From assembly GCA_015501585.1 (NCBI GenBank), contig JADNRY010000084.1, positions 124,001 to 188,000 on the forward strand: DNA of 64,000 bases. The letters run 5' to 3'. This document shows, one piece after another, positions 9,759 to 20,459 of the stretch; within the stretch, counting starts at the first letter, position 1, and each line of letters starts with the position of its first letter. A program made the position numbers and the translations under genes. The notes under the pieces are model-generated. The model saw only the letters and a program-made list of their open reading frames with translations. It did not search any database and was not told where the DNA came from. This DNA comes from Rhodocollybia butyracea (lineage: Eukaryota > Basidiomycota > Agaricomycetes > Agaricales > Omphalotaceae).

Positions 9759-11486
9759 TGTAACCATACATTTTGACACTTTGTACATGTTATACAATGC
9801 AATAAGAGAGTTATACGGAGCCCAAGCGTGATAGCTGTTGCCAAAGCAAAGAACTTAACAATAATACTCAGCAAGCCGTGAAGGTATGCCCACAAGCGTA
9901 GCCTAGAGCCAAGCTAGCGAGGATACCTGGGCTGCCCGGAGATGTAATGCTAGATTGTCAATCTAGTTATACCCAAGAGTGTATACTCTCTAAACTACAG
10001 GACATCTCAAAGCGGGATAAGTACTAAGCCAATGCGTTACTCAAGGGAAGGAATTATGAGGGAAGGCATCCCTCGCACTAAGACCCCCAACGAGCTATGT
10101 TAAGATGTGGACTTTACAGTCTGTAACAATGAACCAGAATGATCCCGAGGAAACCGTAGAGGTCTATTCACGGCACCAGTTGTAACTGTGAGGACGGTAG
10201 AAACATGCTTAGCGGTCCTGCAGAAAGCTACGTACCGGGATAGCCTTCGCAAATCGAAACATTTGATCTTAGAAATCATACACGGAAGGTCTTATCCGTT
10301 AAAGCCGACTATCGGGAATCACTTGTACATACTCAGCGCAGTTGCTCAAGACTATCATAAGTGGTGTCGTTGGAAAGCTAGACAACTGGCCTTCTCGAGA
10401 GAATGTTAATCACACTCAGGATGGACAGAACTATCTGAGGAATAGAATGAAACTCACCCAAGGGAAACCGGGTGGCAAGTGATCATGAAGCGTAAAGGTA
10501 CTCCTGACCCTGGAGAATTGTGGAGTAATCGGAGAAACCTTGCTCGGATCAAAACACTCTAAATCTATGTTAATCCTCACGAAATCATATTTTACCTCTG
10601 ATATATACCCAAGAATAGACTATTTCTTTATTGTGGGTACCATATATAGGCTGGAGTTTCCTTTCCGAGCCAGATTCCTCTGTTTCACTCTCTTTCTGTC
10701 TCTCTCCGTATCTGTTTCATCTATTTTTTGTATTAAACTCTCTCTACTCAGTATATAAGCCAGATATATTTATTCAATAAGACAAGTTTCTTGCCCTCGA
10801 CTTGACTGCTAAGACCAGTGCTCCATAGAACATCCCCACAGGATCAGTAGCGTGACGCCTCCTGACTTGGTTATCTTAAGAAAGTAATAAACTTCACACG
10901 CTTTGCAAAGCCCATTTATGTCTTGATCGAATTTAAGTGTGTAGAGTTCTCTCGAACTCCAGATCAACTCAAATCTAGTTGCTTCCTTAGAGGGGACGGC
11001 TTCTAGTAAGGGATTATTCAGCTCCAGAGTGAGGGTTCCTTAGTTGACTTCTTCACGAAGTTAGACAAGCCACTAACATTGTGGTACGAGTTCCTAGTGA
11101 TTAAGTTCACTCACAATATCGTAGCTTGGCCCAGAGTTTGGTTGAGGACTTTACGGCGTCACAGCAGCTAGTGCCAGAGTTTGCCTAGGGTTGTTGACAA
11201 ACCTCGAGATTACTATTCTAGCTAGAGCCAGAGTTTGCCTAGGAGAATCTTAGTTTCGTTGTATTGGTTTTGGTTTTGGTTAATTGATTTGGACATACAC
11301 ACCTGGTTCCCTCATACACTCGTACACCCCAACTAGGCTTCTCTCGACTTAGTTCTAAGAGTTGTCTAAGCTTAGTTACCCACGTTAGCGCTACAGTCTT
11401 GAACCTGGAGCAGTCGCGCGCGTACATCCGATATTACAAGACTTTCCCTCAGGGAATCTCTGACAACCCACCCTCGCTCCCTTACA
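9759..11486. mobile_element. 1.73-kb LTR-like insertion between Copia gag and protease
   Basis: Copia gag reading stops at 11487 and protease reading resumes at 9758. The block between starts TGTAACC, ends CTTACA, and contains no coding region. It has a TATA-like tatataagcc near 10756, an AATAA-type signal nearby, and a repeated cagagtttgcctagg motif (near 11178 and 11228). This looks like a long LTR, possibly solo. The flanking 5-mers (AGGCG, TATTG) do not match, so a normal target duplication is absent or lost. Orientation is uncertain. Confidence 0.5.
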
Positions 11487-12798
11487 TATTGATAGTCTGG
11501 TTAGGTGCGGTAGTGTTTTTGTTAGGTTGTTTTATAGCACCTTTCGCATACCTACACGTAAATACCCAAATAGTGTTTCCACTGAGGGCAATTACATTCA
11601 CAACTATTTCTTTGTTGATGTTTATGTCGTCGTCATCCTCTGTGAATGCTGGGACTTCAACCATATACAGAAGAGGGTTCAAGACCTGATTAATCTCTTT
11701 CTCGCCATCATTGGAGGTTTGAGCTGTTCCAGCGAAACAGCTTCCTGGTTCCTCAGTTTGGACATTTTTCAGCTGTTTTTGACAACCAGAAAGACATTCT
11801 TTGAGCGAGAGGTGGACATCCTTCTTACCCGAGTAGCAAGGTGGGTATTTTCCTTGCATACCCCCCTTGTATGCAAAGCATTCGGCTAAAGTATGACCAA
11901 CAGGAGTTTCACAATAAGTATTTTCACAGAATAAGTGGTTACAAAAATTCCTGGATTGATTAGGACTGTATGGGTTGGACGGCGATCTGCGCGGTTTTGT
12001 CTGCAATTTGTTGTTGAGGGACCAGCACTAATGCGCTGCTGGAGAGGAATCAATGAGTAGGCATTGGGAACTGCATCTGTTATCATCTTGAATTTCTTGC
12101 AATTAACAATGGCGTTGACTTGGACTATGGAAGGTGCGATTCCCCTATTGACTTCTTCCTCCTTGAGCTCTTGGATAACAAAAGCTGAAGAAATCGGGTG
12201 CCCGTTAGCTGCACCTTTCCTCAACTTCTTCAAAAGACGATTGCGGCAGAAGGCCCAATCCTTGTTCAGTGTCATGAGAGTGACGAGGTGACTTGCAAAT
12301 TCTGTATCTGGCATCATCCCTGGGCTGATATCACGAAGTTTGTTATAGAGTTTGATCATGGTTTCCCTCCAGTTTACGGGGTCGTTGTCAACACCACATC
12401 TATTCCCAATGATTTTGTGATTGATTGCAATGCCTGTAGCATTGTTGGAAGGTTTGAACTCTTCTTCAAGAGCTATCCAGGCATCTCAAGCGGATTCACA
12501 GTCGCGGATGATATGGCCTCTGCCGTGAGGGACCGCTTTCGCAATAATAGCGAGTACCTTCTTGTCAGTGGTAATCCAAGAATGTGCATCGATCTTGGCT
12601 TGCGCAACATCATCTTTGTTCCCAGGAATAGTTGCTTGGATTGGATTGCCATAGTCATCAATAGCCTGGAGTATCTGTGTTTGTACTAGATCAGGAATGT
12701 TTGGAGGATCATATTCTGGGCCTTTGATGTGACACCAGAAATCCGCAGCAATGAGTTCAAACTTGGATTTTTGTCTGAACTCGCTGTAGTTATTAGGC
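11487..12798 (-). pseudogene. Copia gag, main part with CCHC-like zinc knuckle
   Basis: Minus-strand reading from 12798 gives a G-P-N-N-Y-S-E-F start, W-C-H-I-K-G, then the UBN2-type gag body (E-T-M-I-K-L-Y-N-K-L near 12340). A C-x4-GH-x4-C segment (CETPVGHTLAEC) and a C-F-A-Y-K-G-G-M-Q-G-K-Y block follow, both usual in agaricomycete Copia gag. An acidic linker comes next. At least one stop and one frame change (between 11886 and 12006) break it. It is bounded by the fold-back element on one side and the LTR-like insertion on the other. Confidence 0.75.
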
Positions 12799-13204
12799 CA
12801 TCAGGAAAATACCCCCTTTACTCAAGGAGAGTTGAGCCAACCTGGATGACCCTTCAGCCAGCCTGAGGGCTGTATGGCCCCCAATGGTCATTGGGGGCCA
12901 TACAGCACTCAATGCAAGGTTGATCTATTTCAATCCACTGAAGCCAACTTCAAACCAACTTCAAACCAGCTTCAAGCCAACTTCAAGCCAACTTGGGTAA
13001 CTTGAGCAACTTCAAGGCAACTCAAGTCAGTCTCAAGTCAGCCTGAACTCAGCTAGAGTAGTCCCAAGTCAATCTCAAGCCACCTGTGAGTAGGCAACAT
13101 ATTACTTCAAGAACATTCAAGTCACAACAACTAAGTGTTCAAATGATGTAATTTGTATACAAACAAAGTACAAAATAAATGATAATAACATAAGATAATA
13201 GCAA

Positions 13205-15050
13205 AGTTTAGCGTGAGTACAGCAATAGTAAGGGGGTACCTAGGGAATCTAAATGAGCCCTATAACAAAGAAATGGAATGAAAACTGAGGGGAATATGGC
13301 AAAAACAGGAAAAACCACCTAAATGAGACTGACCAGGGTGAGATGACCAAGATGGAAAGTGACCAAGAAGTGAGTGGAGGAGCATGGAGAGGGTCCTAAG
13401 TGAATGTGAACGGGCCCTACCTCGGAAAAATTGAGTGAAAATTGAAGGAGTTATGGCAAAAACATTGAAAATCACCTATATGACGAGAGAGTGATGGAAA
13501 AAGTTGGGAATTGCTCTAGCGTGAGTACAGCGACAGTGAGGGGGTACCTAGGGGATCTAAACGAGCCCTGGACGAAAGAAATCGAATGGAAACTGATGGA
13601 AATATGGCAAATACAGCGAAAATCACCTAAGTGAGACTGACCAGGGGGAGATGAACAAGATGGAAAGTGACCAGGAAGTGAGTGAAGGAGCATGGAGAGG
13701 GTCCTAAGCGAATGTGAACGGGCCCTACCTCGGAAAAATTGAGTGAGAATTGAAGGAGTTATGGCAAAAACATTGAAAATCACCTATATGACGAGAGAGA
13801 GATGGAAAAAGTTGGGAATTGCTCTAGCGTGAGTACAGCGACAGTGAGGGGGTACCTAGGGGATCTAAACGAGCCCTGGACGAAAGAAATTGAATGAGAA
13901 CTGAGGGAAATATGGCAAAAACAGCGAAAATCACCCAAGTGAGACTGACCAGGGGGAGATGACCAAGATGAAAGGTGATCAAGAAGTGAGTGAAGGAGCA
14001 TAGAGAGGGTCCTAAGCGAATGTGAACGGGCCCTACCTCGGAAAAATTGAGTGAAAATTGAAGGAGTTATGGCAAAAACATTGAAAATCACCTATATGAT
14101 GAGAGAGTGATGGAAAAAGTTGGGAATTGCTCTAGCGTGAGTAAGGCGATAGTGAGAGGGTACCTAGGGGATCTAAACGAGCCCTGGACGAAAGAAATCG
14201 AATGGAAACTGATGGAAATATGGCAAATACAGCGAAAATCACCTAAGTGAGACTGACCAGGGGGAGATGACCAAGATGGAAAGTGACCAGGAAGTGAGTA
14301 GAGGAGCATAGAGAGGGTCCTAAGCGAATGTGAATGGGCCCTACCTCGGAAAAATTGAATGAAAATTGAAGGAGTTATGGCAAAAACATTGAAAATCACC
14401 TATATGACGAGAGAGAGATGGAAAAAGTTGGGAATTGCTCTAGCGTGAGTAAGGCGATAGTGAGGGGTACCTAGGGGATCTAAACCAGCCCTGGACAAAA
14501 GAAATTGAATAAGAACTGATGGAATTATGGCAAAAACAGCGAAAATCACCTAAGTGAGACTGACCAGGGGGAGATGACCAAGATGGAAGGTGACCAAGAA
14601 GTGAGTAGAGGAGCATGGAGAGGGTCCTAAGCAAATGTGAATGGGCCCTACCTCGGAAAAATTGAGTGAAAATTGAAGGAGTTATGGCAAAAAACATTGA
14701 AAATCACCTATATGATGAGAGAGAGATGGAAAAAGTTGGGAATTGCTCTGGCGTGAGTAGGGCGATAGTGAGGGGGTACCTAGGGGATCTAAACGAGCCC
14801 TGGACAAAAGAAATTGAATAAGAACTGATGGAATTATGGCAAAAACAGCGAAAATCACCTAAGTGAGACTGACCTGGGGACAGTAACCACGATGGGGAGC
14901 TATTCAAACAATATTGAAGCGGTGGGGAGAGGGTCCCTAGGGGATCTAAACGAGCTCTACATCGAAGAAATTGAGTGAAAACTGAAGGAGATATGACAAG
15001 AACACCAAAACTCACCTAAGTGGGACAGACAGTATGGGGAGTTGCTGAGA
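13205..15050 (-). repeat. Left arm: ~6 tandem copies of a 308-bp unit
   Basis: Units recur at a 308-bp step, seen from identical blocks such as gttatggcaaaaacattg near 13451, 13759, 14067 and 14375. Each unit consists of two diverged ~154-bp halves, both containing an 'atggcaaaaacannGAAAATCACC' core, so the array has a dimeric higher-order structure. The innermost copy (about 14870-15015) is the most diverged. On the minus strand each unit opens a 103-codon frame, and successive frames overlap by ATGA. I treat these frames as by-products of the repeat. Confidence 0.9.
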
Positions 15051-15385
15051 CAAGATTAAAGAGGCAGAGAGGAACAGTAAGAAGGAGTAAAAATGCAACG
15101 CTCTATCATGACCAGTTCCAAAGAACCTCGAGAAAGGTGGCAGCTGCCTGTAACTGTGCTATCTTAACCATGTCCAAGCTCGGCCTCTCGAGAAAGACAG
15201 TTACAGTGAGAAAATAAACAAAACAAATGGGTAATAAAGAAAGACTAATGGTGGATGGATTTGTTGGCAACACAGCAGGGAATCCCAGAGACGATGGTGA
15301 AGGAGCGAGAACATGCGAGCTGAATGATTTGTCATAAGTTAACACATGACCATCAGACTTAGGCATTTTTTTTGTCTTCTTACTA
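15050..15385. other. Unique core of the fold-back element
   Basis: About 330 bp between the inverted arrays, without similarity to either arm. It would form the loop if the arms paired. A 107-codon minus-strand frame (15106-15429) overlaps it, but its composition (serine- and leucine-rich, no motif) gives no support for a protein. I see no RNA gene or promoter motif. Confidence 0.6.
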
Positions 15386-16770
15386 TATCTCCTGCAGTTT
15401 TCATGCAATTTCTTCAAAGTAGGGCTCACTCACATTGCCTAAAGACATTCTCTATGCTGCTTTGATCTCATATGATCAGTTCCCCATGTTGTTCAGCACT
15501 CCTCAGTTCATTCTCACTTAAGTGATTTTCGCTGTTTTTGCCATATTTCCATCAGTTTCCATTCGATTTCTTTCGTCCAGGGCTCGTTTAGATCCCCTAG
15601 GTACCCCCTCACTATCGCCTTACTCACGCTAGAGCAATTCCCAACTTTTTCCATCACTCTCTCATCATATAGGTGATTTTCAATGTTTTTGCCATAACTC
15701 CTTCAATTTTCACTCAATTTTTCCGAGGTAGGGCCCGTTCACATTCGCTTAGGACCCTCTCCATGCTCCTCTACTCACTTCTTGATCACCTTCCATCTTG
15801 GTCATCTCCCCCTGGTCAGTCTCACTTAGGTGATTTTCGCTGTTTTTGCCATAATTCCATCAGTTCTTATTCAATTTCTTTTGTCCAGGGCTGGTTTAGA
15901 TCCCCTAGGTACCCCCTCACTATCGCCTTACTCACGCTAGAGCAATTCCCAACTTTTTCCATCTCTCTCTCGTCATATAGGTGATTTTCAATGTTTTTGC
16001 CATAACTCCTTCAATTTTCATTCAATTTTTCCGAGGTAGGGCCCATTCACATTCGCTTAGGACCCTCTCTATGCTCCTCTACTCACTTCTTGGTCACCTT
16101 TCCATCTTGGTCATCTCCCCCTGGTCAGTCTCACTTAGGTGATTTTCGCTGTATTTGCCATATTTCCATCAGTTTCCATTCGATTTCTTTCGTCCAGGGC
16201 TCGTTTAGATCCCCTAGGTACCCCCTCACTATCGCCTTACTCACGCTAGAGCAATTCCCAACTTTTTCCATCTCTCTCTCGTCATATAGGTGATTTTCAA
16301 TGTTTTTGCCATAACTCCTTCAATTTTTACTCAATTTTTCCGAGGTAGGGCCCGTTCACATTCGCTTAGGACCCTCTCCATGCTCCTCTACTCACTTCTT
16401 GATCACCTTTCATCTTGGTCATCTCCCCCTGGTCAGTCTCACTTAGGTGATTTTCGCTGTTTTTGCCATATTTCCCTCAGTTCTCATTCAATTTCTTTCG
16501 TCCAGGGCTCGTTTAGATCCCCTAGGTACCCCCTCACTATCGCCTTACTCACGCTAGAGCAATTCCCAACTTTTTCCATCACTCTCTCATCATATAGGTG
16601 ATTTTCAATGTTTTTGCCATAACTCCTTCAATTTTCATTCAATTTTTCCGAGGTAGGGCCCATTCACATTCGCTTAGGACCCTCTCTATGCTCCTCTACT
16701 CACTTCCTGGTCACTTTCCATCTGGGTCATCTCCCCCTGGTCAGTCTCACTTAGGTGATTTTTGATGTTT
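15385..16770 (+). repeat. Right arm: ~4 tandem copies of the 308-bp unit, inverted
   Basis: The reverse complement of the left-arm unit, repeating near 15673, 15980, 16290 and 16598. Several blocks are identical to specific left-arm units over tens of bases, including variant positions such as the Ccatttga/Ccattcga choices. This implies recent copying or gene conversion between arms. The outer end (16770-16900) decays into a diverged half unit. Confidence 0.88.
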
Positions 16771-17084
16771 TTGCCATCTCTCCCTTGGTTTTCTCTCATT
16801 TTAAATGTAGGGCACATTCACAGTCTCTAGGGAGCCTCTCTATGTTCCTTTATTCACTTCCTGTCTTTGCACTTTCCTACCCTGGTCCCATCCCACACTA
16901 CCCCCAGTTGTATAGAATTTGTCTAGATACCTAATGACCTCTGTCTACACAATTGATTTTTTTTAAACCTAAACCTCATTCAAGTTCAACTTAAATAGCA
17001 ACTTTGGGCATTACTACTCTACAGTTGAACTCAGTACATGCCTTATACCAGGTTAAGCTCAAGTTGACTTCAGTTAATCTCAAG

Positions 17085-17275
17085 TTAACCTCAAGTTGAC
17101 AAATCTACTGAGGTTGACCCTGGTTGATCTCAAGCTAACAAATCTACTCAAGTTGACCCAGGTTAGCCTCAAGTTGGCAAATCTACTCAAGTTGGCCCAG
17201 GTCAACCTCAAGTTGACAAATATACTCAAGTTGGCCCATGTCAACCTCAAGTTGACAAATATACTCAGGTTGGCC
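17085..17275 (+). repeat. 39-bp tandem repeats, right subterminal region
   Basis: About five copies of a 39-bp unit built from 'ctcaagttgac' and 'aaatctactcaagttggcc'. The period shows as a 13-residue repeat in the frame at 17096. Related but shorter repeats in the opposite sense occupy 12925-13090 at the left end. Subterminal repeats of this sort often bind transposases, but that role is inferred. Confidence 0.75.
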
Positions 17276-17350
17276 TCAAGTTGGCAAATATACTGAAGTT
17301 GGCCTCAAGTTGGCTCAAGTTGGCTTGAGTCTATTAGCCTTTTCCTGATG

Positions 17351-17440
17351 CACTAGTGCCATCACTATTGATTTGATAGGCGTGAGTTTGAGATGATAGA
17401 AGTTCTTCTCATCATTCGTTTCATCCATTTTGTTGCTCAT
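17351..17440 (-). pseudogene. Copia gag, N-terminal fragment
   Basis: On the minus strand an ATG at 17440 opens a frame beginning MSNKMDETNDEKNF, shortly after the primer-binding region, as expected for gag. It is cut at 17350 by the fold-back element, and gag resumes at 12798. Joining the flanks leaves a one-base frame difference, so a small deletion or an imprecise duplication is present. Confidence 0.65.
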
Positions 17441-17498
17441 TGGTGTTAGGAGTTGTTATTGTTGTGCAGTGAATCAAAGAGCAATGGGGCCCATAACC

Positions 17499-17721
17499 TC
17501 TTAAGAGCGATAAGGTTTAGGACAAATGTATTTCTGGTATGAAGAGAGAACCGATAGGTTAAATAGAGTAATATACAATTGTCCTTTATAACTCACCTGG
17601 TATGAAGAGAGAACCGATAGGGGCTTCTCTTCGGACCAGGATGATAAATCAATAAGTCAATATAGTCCGATTAGGAAAGTAAGAGGCGCTTTGGCCTAAG
17701 GTGTGAAGTCAACGTCTAACA
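17499..17721 (-). repeat. 5' LTR of the minus-strand Copia
   Basis: 223 bp, the partner of 5107-5329. On the element's strand it starts TGTTAGACGTTG at 17721 and ends at 17499, followed by GGTTATGGGCCCC (17484-17498), the presumed minus-strand primer-binding region. CTTAC directly outside (17722-17726) matches 5102-5106. Confidence 0.92.
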
Positions 17722-17940
17722 CTTACTTGCAATTATCATTTTAAAAATTCTCAAAAATCACAGAAGGTTGTCATTGACTATAGAAAGGTATTGTAGTCAT
17801 TTTATTTCTCAAGTTTTGGTTAATGGGAGATAGCAAGGCAGATTACCAAAATTTGTCTCATTGGCCGGTCAAAGACTGTACAGGTCCAAGATGCGACATG
17901 AGGCCAGAAACAAAGCTAGAGCCATGGTGGTTGGAGCAAT

Positions 17941-20451
17941 CAGTGTTGTGGCTAAGGCCTTAATTAACCCCTCCAAATGAAGTTAGGTCTTAATAGGTTA
18001 ATTTATAGGGTTAATTAAGAGCAACCTATTAGCAACTTAAGTGCAAATTAAGGCCTAGATAAAATTATTAATTTCCATCGTACTCATCTCCAGAGCCTTC
18101 CAAAGCACCATCATCGAGTATCTCATCATCTTTCTCTTGTGCCAGCAGCTCCATCATCAGTTGTTCTTCACTAAATACAGTGCGCGTTGCACGTCGCGGT
18201 CGTGTTCCACCCGTTCTTCTGGTCTCCAAACTGTTATCTGTGATTAGTTGACCAAAAAGTAGGTTGAACGACCGTGGAAGCCATGCCCGTGAGGCTCCCT
18301 GAGGAAGTGGAGGCGGGGGGGCATACAGCTCATCGTGCCCCTGAGCATCTTCTTTCCATCGATTAAGCTCTGCACGCCAGTGTCTACGAGAAGTGACCAA
18401 GGCAGAGCCCAAACGCCCATCCAAATCATCTCCAGTAACTAAATCTCCATAGCGGGGCACCTCTAAAAGCTTGCTGACACGATCCACAGAGTGGTTTTGA
18501 CGTGGCTTGCGAATATCCCGCAAGCTATTGCTATAGTGATGTTCTCGTAAGTTTTCGCCAATCTAGAATCAAAGCGGTGAGTAATCATACACCAATAATA
18601 ATATAGAATACCTTAAGCTCGCTCTCAAGCTTCTCTAATAATAGTCTATTGCGAAGGTGACTCTTCTTGATCTTGACATGTGAGAACTGCCGTTCATTTC
18701 CTGCAGTGTTCACGACAATATATAGAATCAACAGCGCAAACTCCGCTAGCTCTGTGACCTTGGCATCTGCCTTCATGCTCTCCCAGAATATAATCGGGTC
18801 ATCTCCCTATTGATATGTAAATTAAGTGCAAGGGACTAAAAAATTAAGCTTAACACACATGAATCTCTTGAAAATTCACTTTAAGATCTTTCCAGGTTTT
18901 CTCTTTCTGGACCGCATCAAAAATTGAACGGACTCGGCCATGATTGTTGAGCCATCCGATGAGTGCTGTAGCTTGTTCTGAGGTTTCTGCGGCGTCGGGG
19001 TTTACTTTAAAGTAATCGGCAACGCTCAGGTGTCCCTAATTTATGTATTCAATGCCAGTGTAAGACAGGCTTGAGAATATAGACTTTTACCTGATGAGCA
19101 CCGCACGGGAATGTTAATAACCAAGGCCGGCGGCGTATTACTATCTTCCCTCGTCCTGATCTTGTTCTGCCATCGTTATCTGTGCCCAATGCAGCTACAG
19201 TGCAACCGTACCGCTTTTCGGTCTTCTCTATCATCTTGTCTAATGCTTCCTCCATCGAGTCTCCGTCCTTTTTATCTGCAGTTGCATTGTAAAGATCAAC
19301 CAAATGCGGCTGTTTACTGTGAACATCCGGGTCAACAGAAGTCAATGGGCAACGCACTTGAAACTCTGAAGAGACATTGACACCCATGAGTGAATTTTTT
19401 GATATGTCCTTCACGCCTTCACACCTTTGAATGGCCGTGAGCATAAAGTTTATATGTAAACAGCGATGGAACTCACGTCAATGTGACCTTCTTGTTTTTT
19501 TAGCTTTGACTTTAACTCTTCTTCGACTCGATTCTGCTCTTCCTTCAAGAGTCTTCCCGCAAGAACTTCACGCGATGGTATAACATCCCCAGCACATGAA
19601 CGGAACATCAAAAAAAGTTTGATAACCTCTGGATCGGAAACCCAACTGTAATGGAGGTTTGCCGAGACTGTAGCACATAGGAACTGCGCATGAACTTCTT
19701 TTTCTTGTTTGTCACTGAAAGGAACACTAATTCCCTTGAAAACCTTGAGCTTCGTTTGGTGTTTCACAACTCTGTCAACGGCTTTGTGCTTTTTTGAGGG
19801 TGCGGGACTTTGATTGTCCGTACTATTGGTATCATCTTCTTCAATGTCCTCAGTCCTAGCCCGTTTGCCCTTCTGATCCTTCTTTCTCAGCTCCTTTGCC
19901 TTTTCAGTAGCAGGTGAAGATGCATGCTTGCAGGCTTTCTCTCCACCCAAAACATGTGCAACCATAGCTTTTCTTTCACCGAGAACAGACCCAACTGCTG
20001 TGCAAGCTGGTATTTTGAAGGTCAGCTACATTAATATCTATTCATTCATGTATCGCACACCATTCTTGAATGTTATCTCATCTGAGAGCCCAAGGGTATC
20101 ATCATCACTGAGCTGTGCATGACCCAGCTGATTGCGAACACATCCAAGGCAGTAGGCACGATGATGAGAAGAATTTTCTTTTTGCCCTTTCCAAAAAAAT
20201 TGCCACATCTCTCCTTTCTGACGTGCCATTTTCGAAGATTTGCGAGACTCGAGATGGAGGAAAATATCGTTGAAACACGTTTGGGCGCGCGGCGGGCAGC
20301 TGCAGGCCCGACAGGGCGCAAGCGTTTGATCACATGTCTTAATAAGACTTAATTAACCCTTATCCAAAATTTCCAGTGAAGTTAGGCCTTAATTAAGAAG
20401 TAAATTAAGGGCTTAATCTTAATTAAGTCTTAGGTCTTAACCACAACACTG
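17941..20451 (-). mobile_element. hAT-family DNA transposon, 2511 bp, TSD GGAGCAAT
   Basis: Terminal inverted repeats start CAGTGTTGTGG at 17941 and end CCACAACACTG at 20451, and both continue into TTAATTAA-rich subterminal sequence. GGAGCAAT occurs on both sides (17933-17940 and 20452-20459). An 8-bp duplication with CAG-type ends is diagnostic of hAT elements. The interior encodes a spliced hAT transposase on the minus strand. Length, intact ends and an apparently readable gene suggest a fairly young element. Whether it is active cannot be told from the sequence. Confidence 0.93.
18068..20229 (-). CDS. hAT transposase (BED finger and C-terminal dimerisation domain), multi-exon
   Basis: It would cut and paste the surrounding element in the nucleus. 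Minus-strand exons: a start at 20229 with W-Q-F-F and C-L-G-C of a BED-type zinc finger; a basic, acidic stretch (19450-19965); a core exon (19049-19444) containing D-N-D-G and P-C-G-A-H; a segment near 18900-19030 (A-L-I-G-W-L-N-N-H-G-R); and at 18585-18776 the hAT dimerisation motif N-T-A-G-N-E-R-Q-F-S with R-N-R-L. A tail exon ends in D-G-N at 18068. Consensus introns join them: GTATTC...TCTAG near 18556-18612, GTGTGT...AATAG near 18806-18860, GTAAAA...ATTAG near 19033-19090. The junction near 19445-19490 is less certain. No internal stop was found in the exons I could place. Confidence 0.8.
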
Positions 20452-20459
20452 GGAGCAAT

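Larger units (their letters stand above)
12799..17350. mobile_element. 4.55-kb fold-back element with inverted satellite-like arms
   Basis: Ends are inverted: CATCAGGAAAA at 12799 and TTTTCCTGATG ending at 17350. A second matching block, ACTCAAG...GAGCCAAC, lies about 20-45 bp inside each end. Subterminal regions carry short repeats (11-bp aacttcaaacc type at left, 39-bp units at 17085-17275 at right). The bulk is two inverted arrays of a 308-bp unit (about 13205-15050 and 15385-16770) around a unique ~330-bp core. No transposase is visible, so it is non-autonomous. It sits in Copia gag. GCCATCA occurs at 12797-12803 and 17358-17364 and may be a 7-bp target duplication, but it overlaps the left terminal repeat, so this is uncertain. 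Confidence 0.75.
5107..17721 (-). mobile_element. Minus-strand Ty1/Copia retrotransposon with three nested insertions; TSD CTTAC
   Basis: Two 223-bp LTRs (5107-5329 and 17499-17721) flank gag, protease, integrase, RT and RNase H fragments in Copia order on the minus strand. CTTAC occurs directly outside both ends (5102-5106 and 17722-17726). A purine tract (plus-strand CCCCCCC at 5330) abuts the 3' LTR, and a primer-binding-like GGTTATGGGCCCC follows the 5' LTR. The LTRs differ at 7 of 223 positions by eye, all transitions. The span is 12.6 kb because of insertions at 7013-7699, 9759-11486 and 12799-17350. Without them the element is about 5.8 kb, a normal Copia size. Confidence 0.92.

Noticed and set aside
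13472..16601. Eight or so 103-codon open frames as a tandem protein family
   Set aside because: They track the satellite unit exactly, have no start context or domain, and are explained by repeat copying. Kept only as a low-interest finding.
13205..16770. Regularly spaced repeats reminiscent of a CRISPR array
   Set aside because: The 308-bp units are continuous tandem repeats without unique spacers, are inverted in two arms, and the genome is eukaryotic.
17096..17296. 66-codon Leu/Lys/Thr repeat protein
   Set aside because: It is the translation of the 39-bp subterminal repeat, with no sign of a gene.
12799..17364. Fold-back element as a Helitron (…CTAGT end)
   Set aside because: Helitrons lack terminal inverted repeats and hairpin arms of this kind, and no TC...CTRR pair with a 3' hairpin and A/T target is seen.
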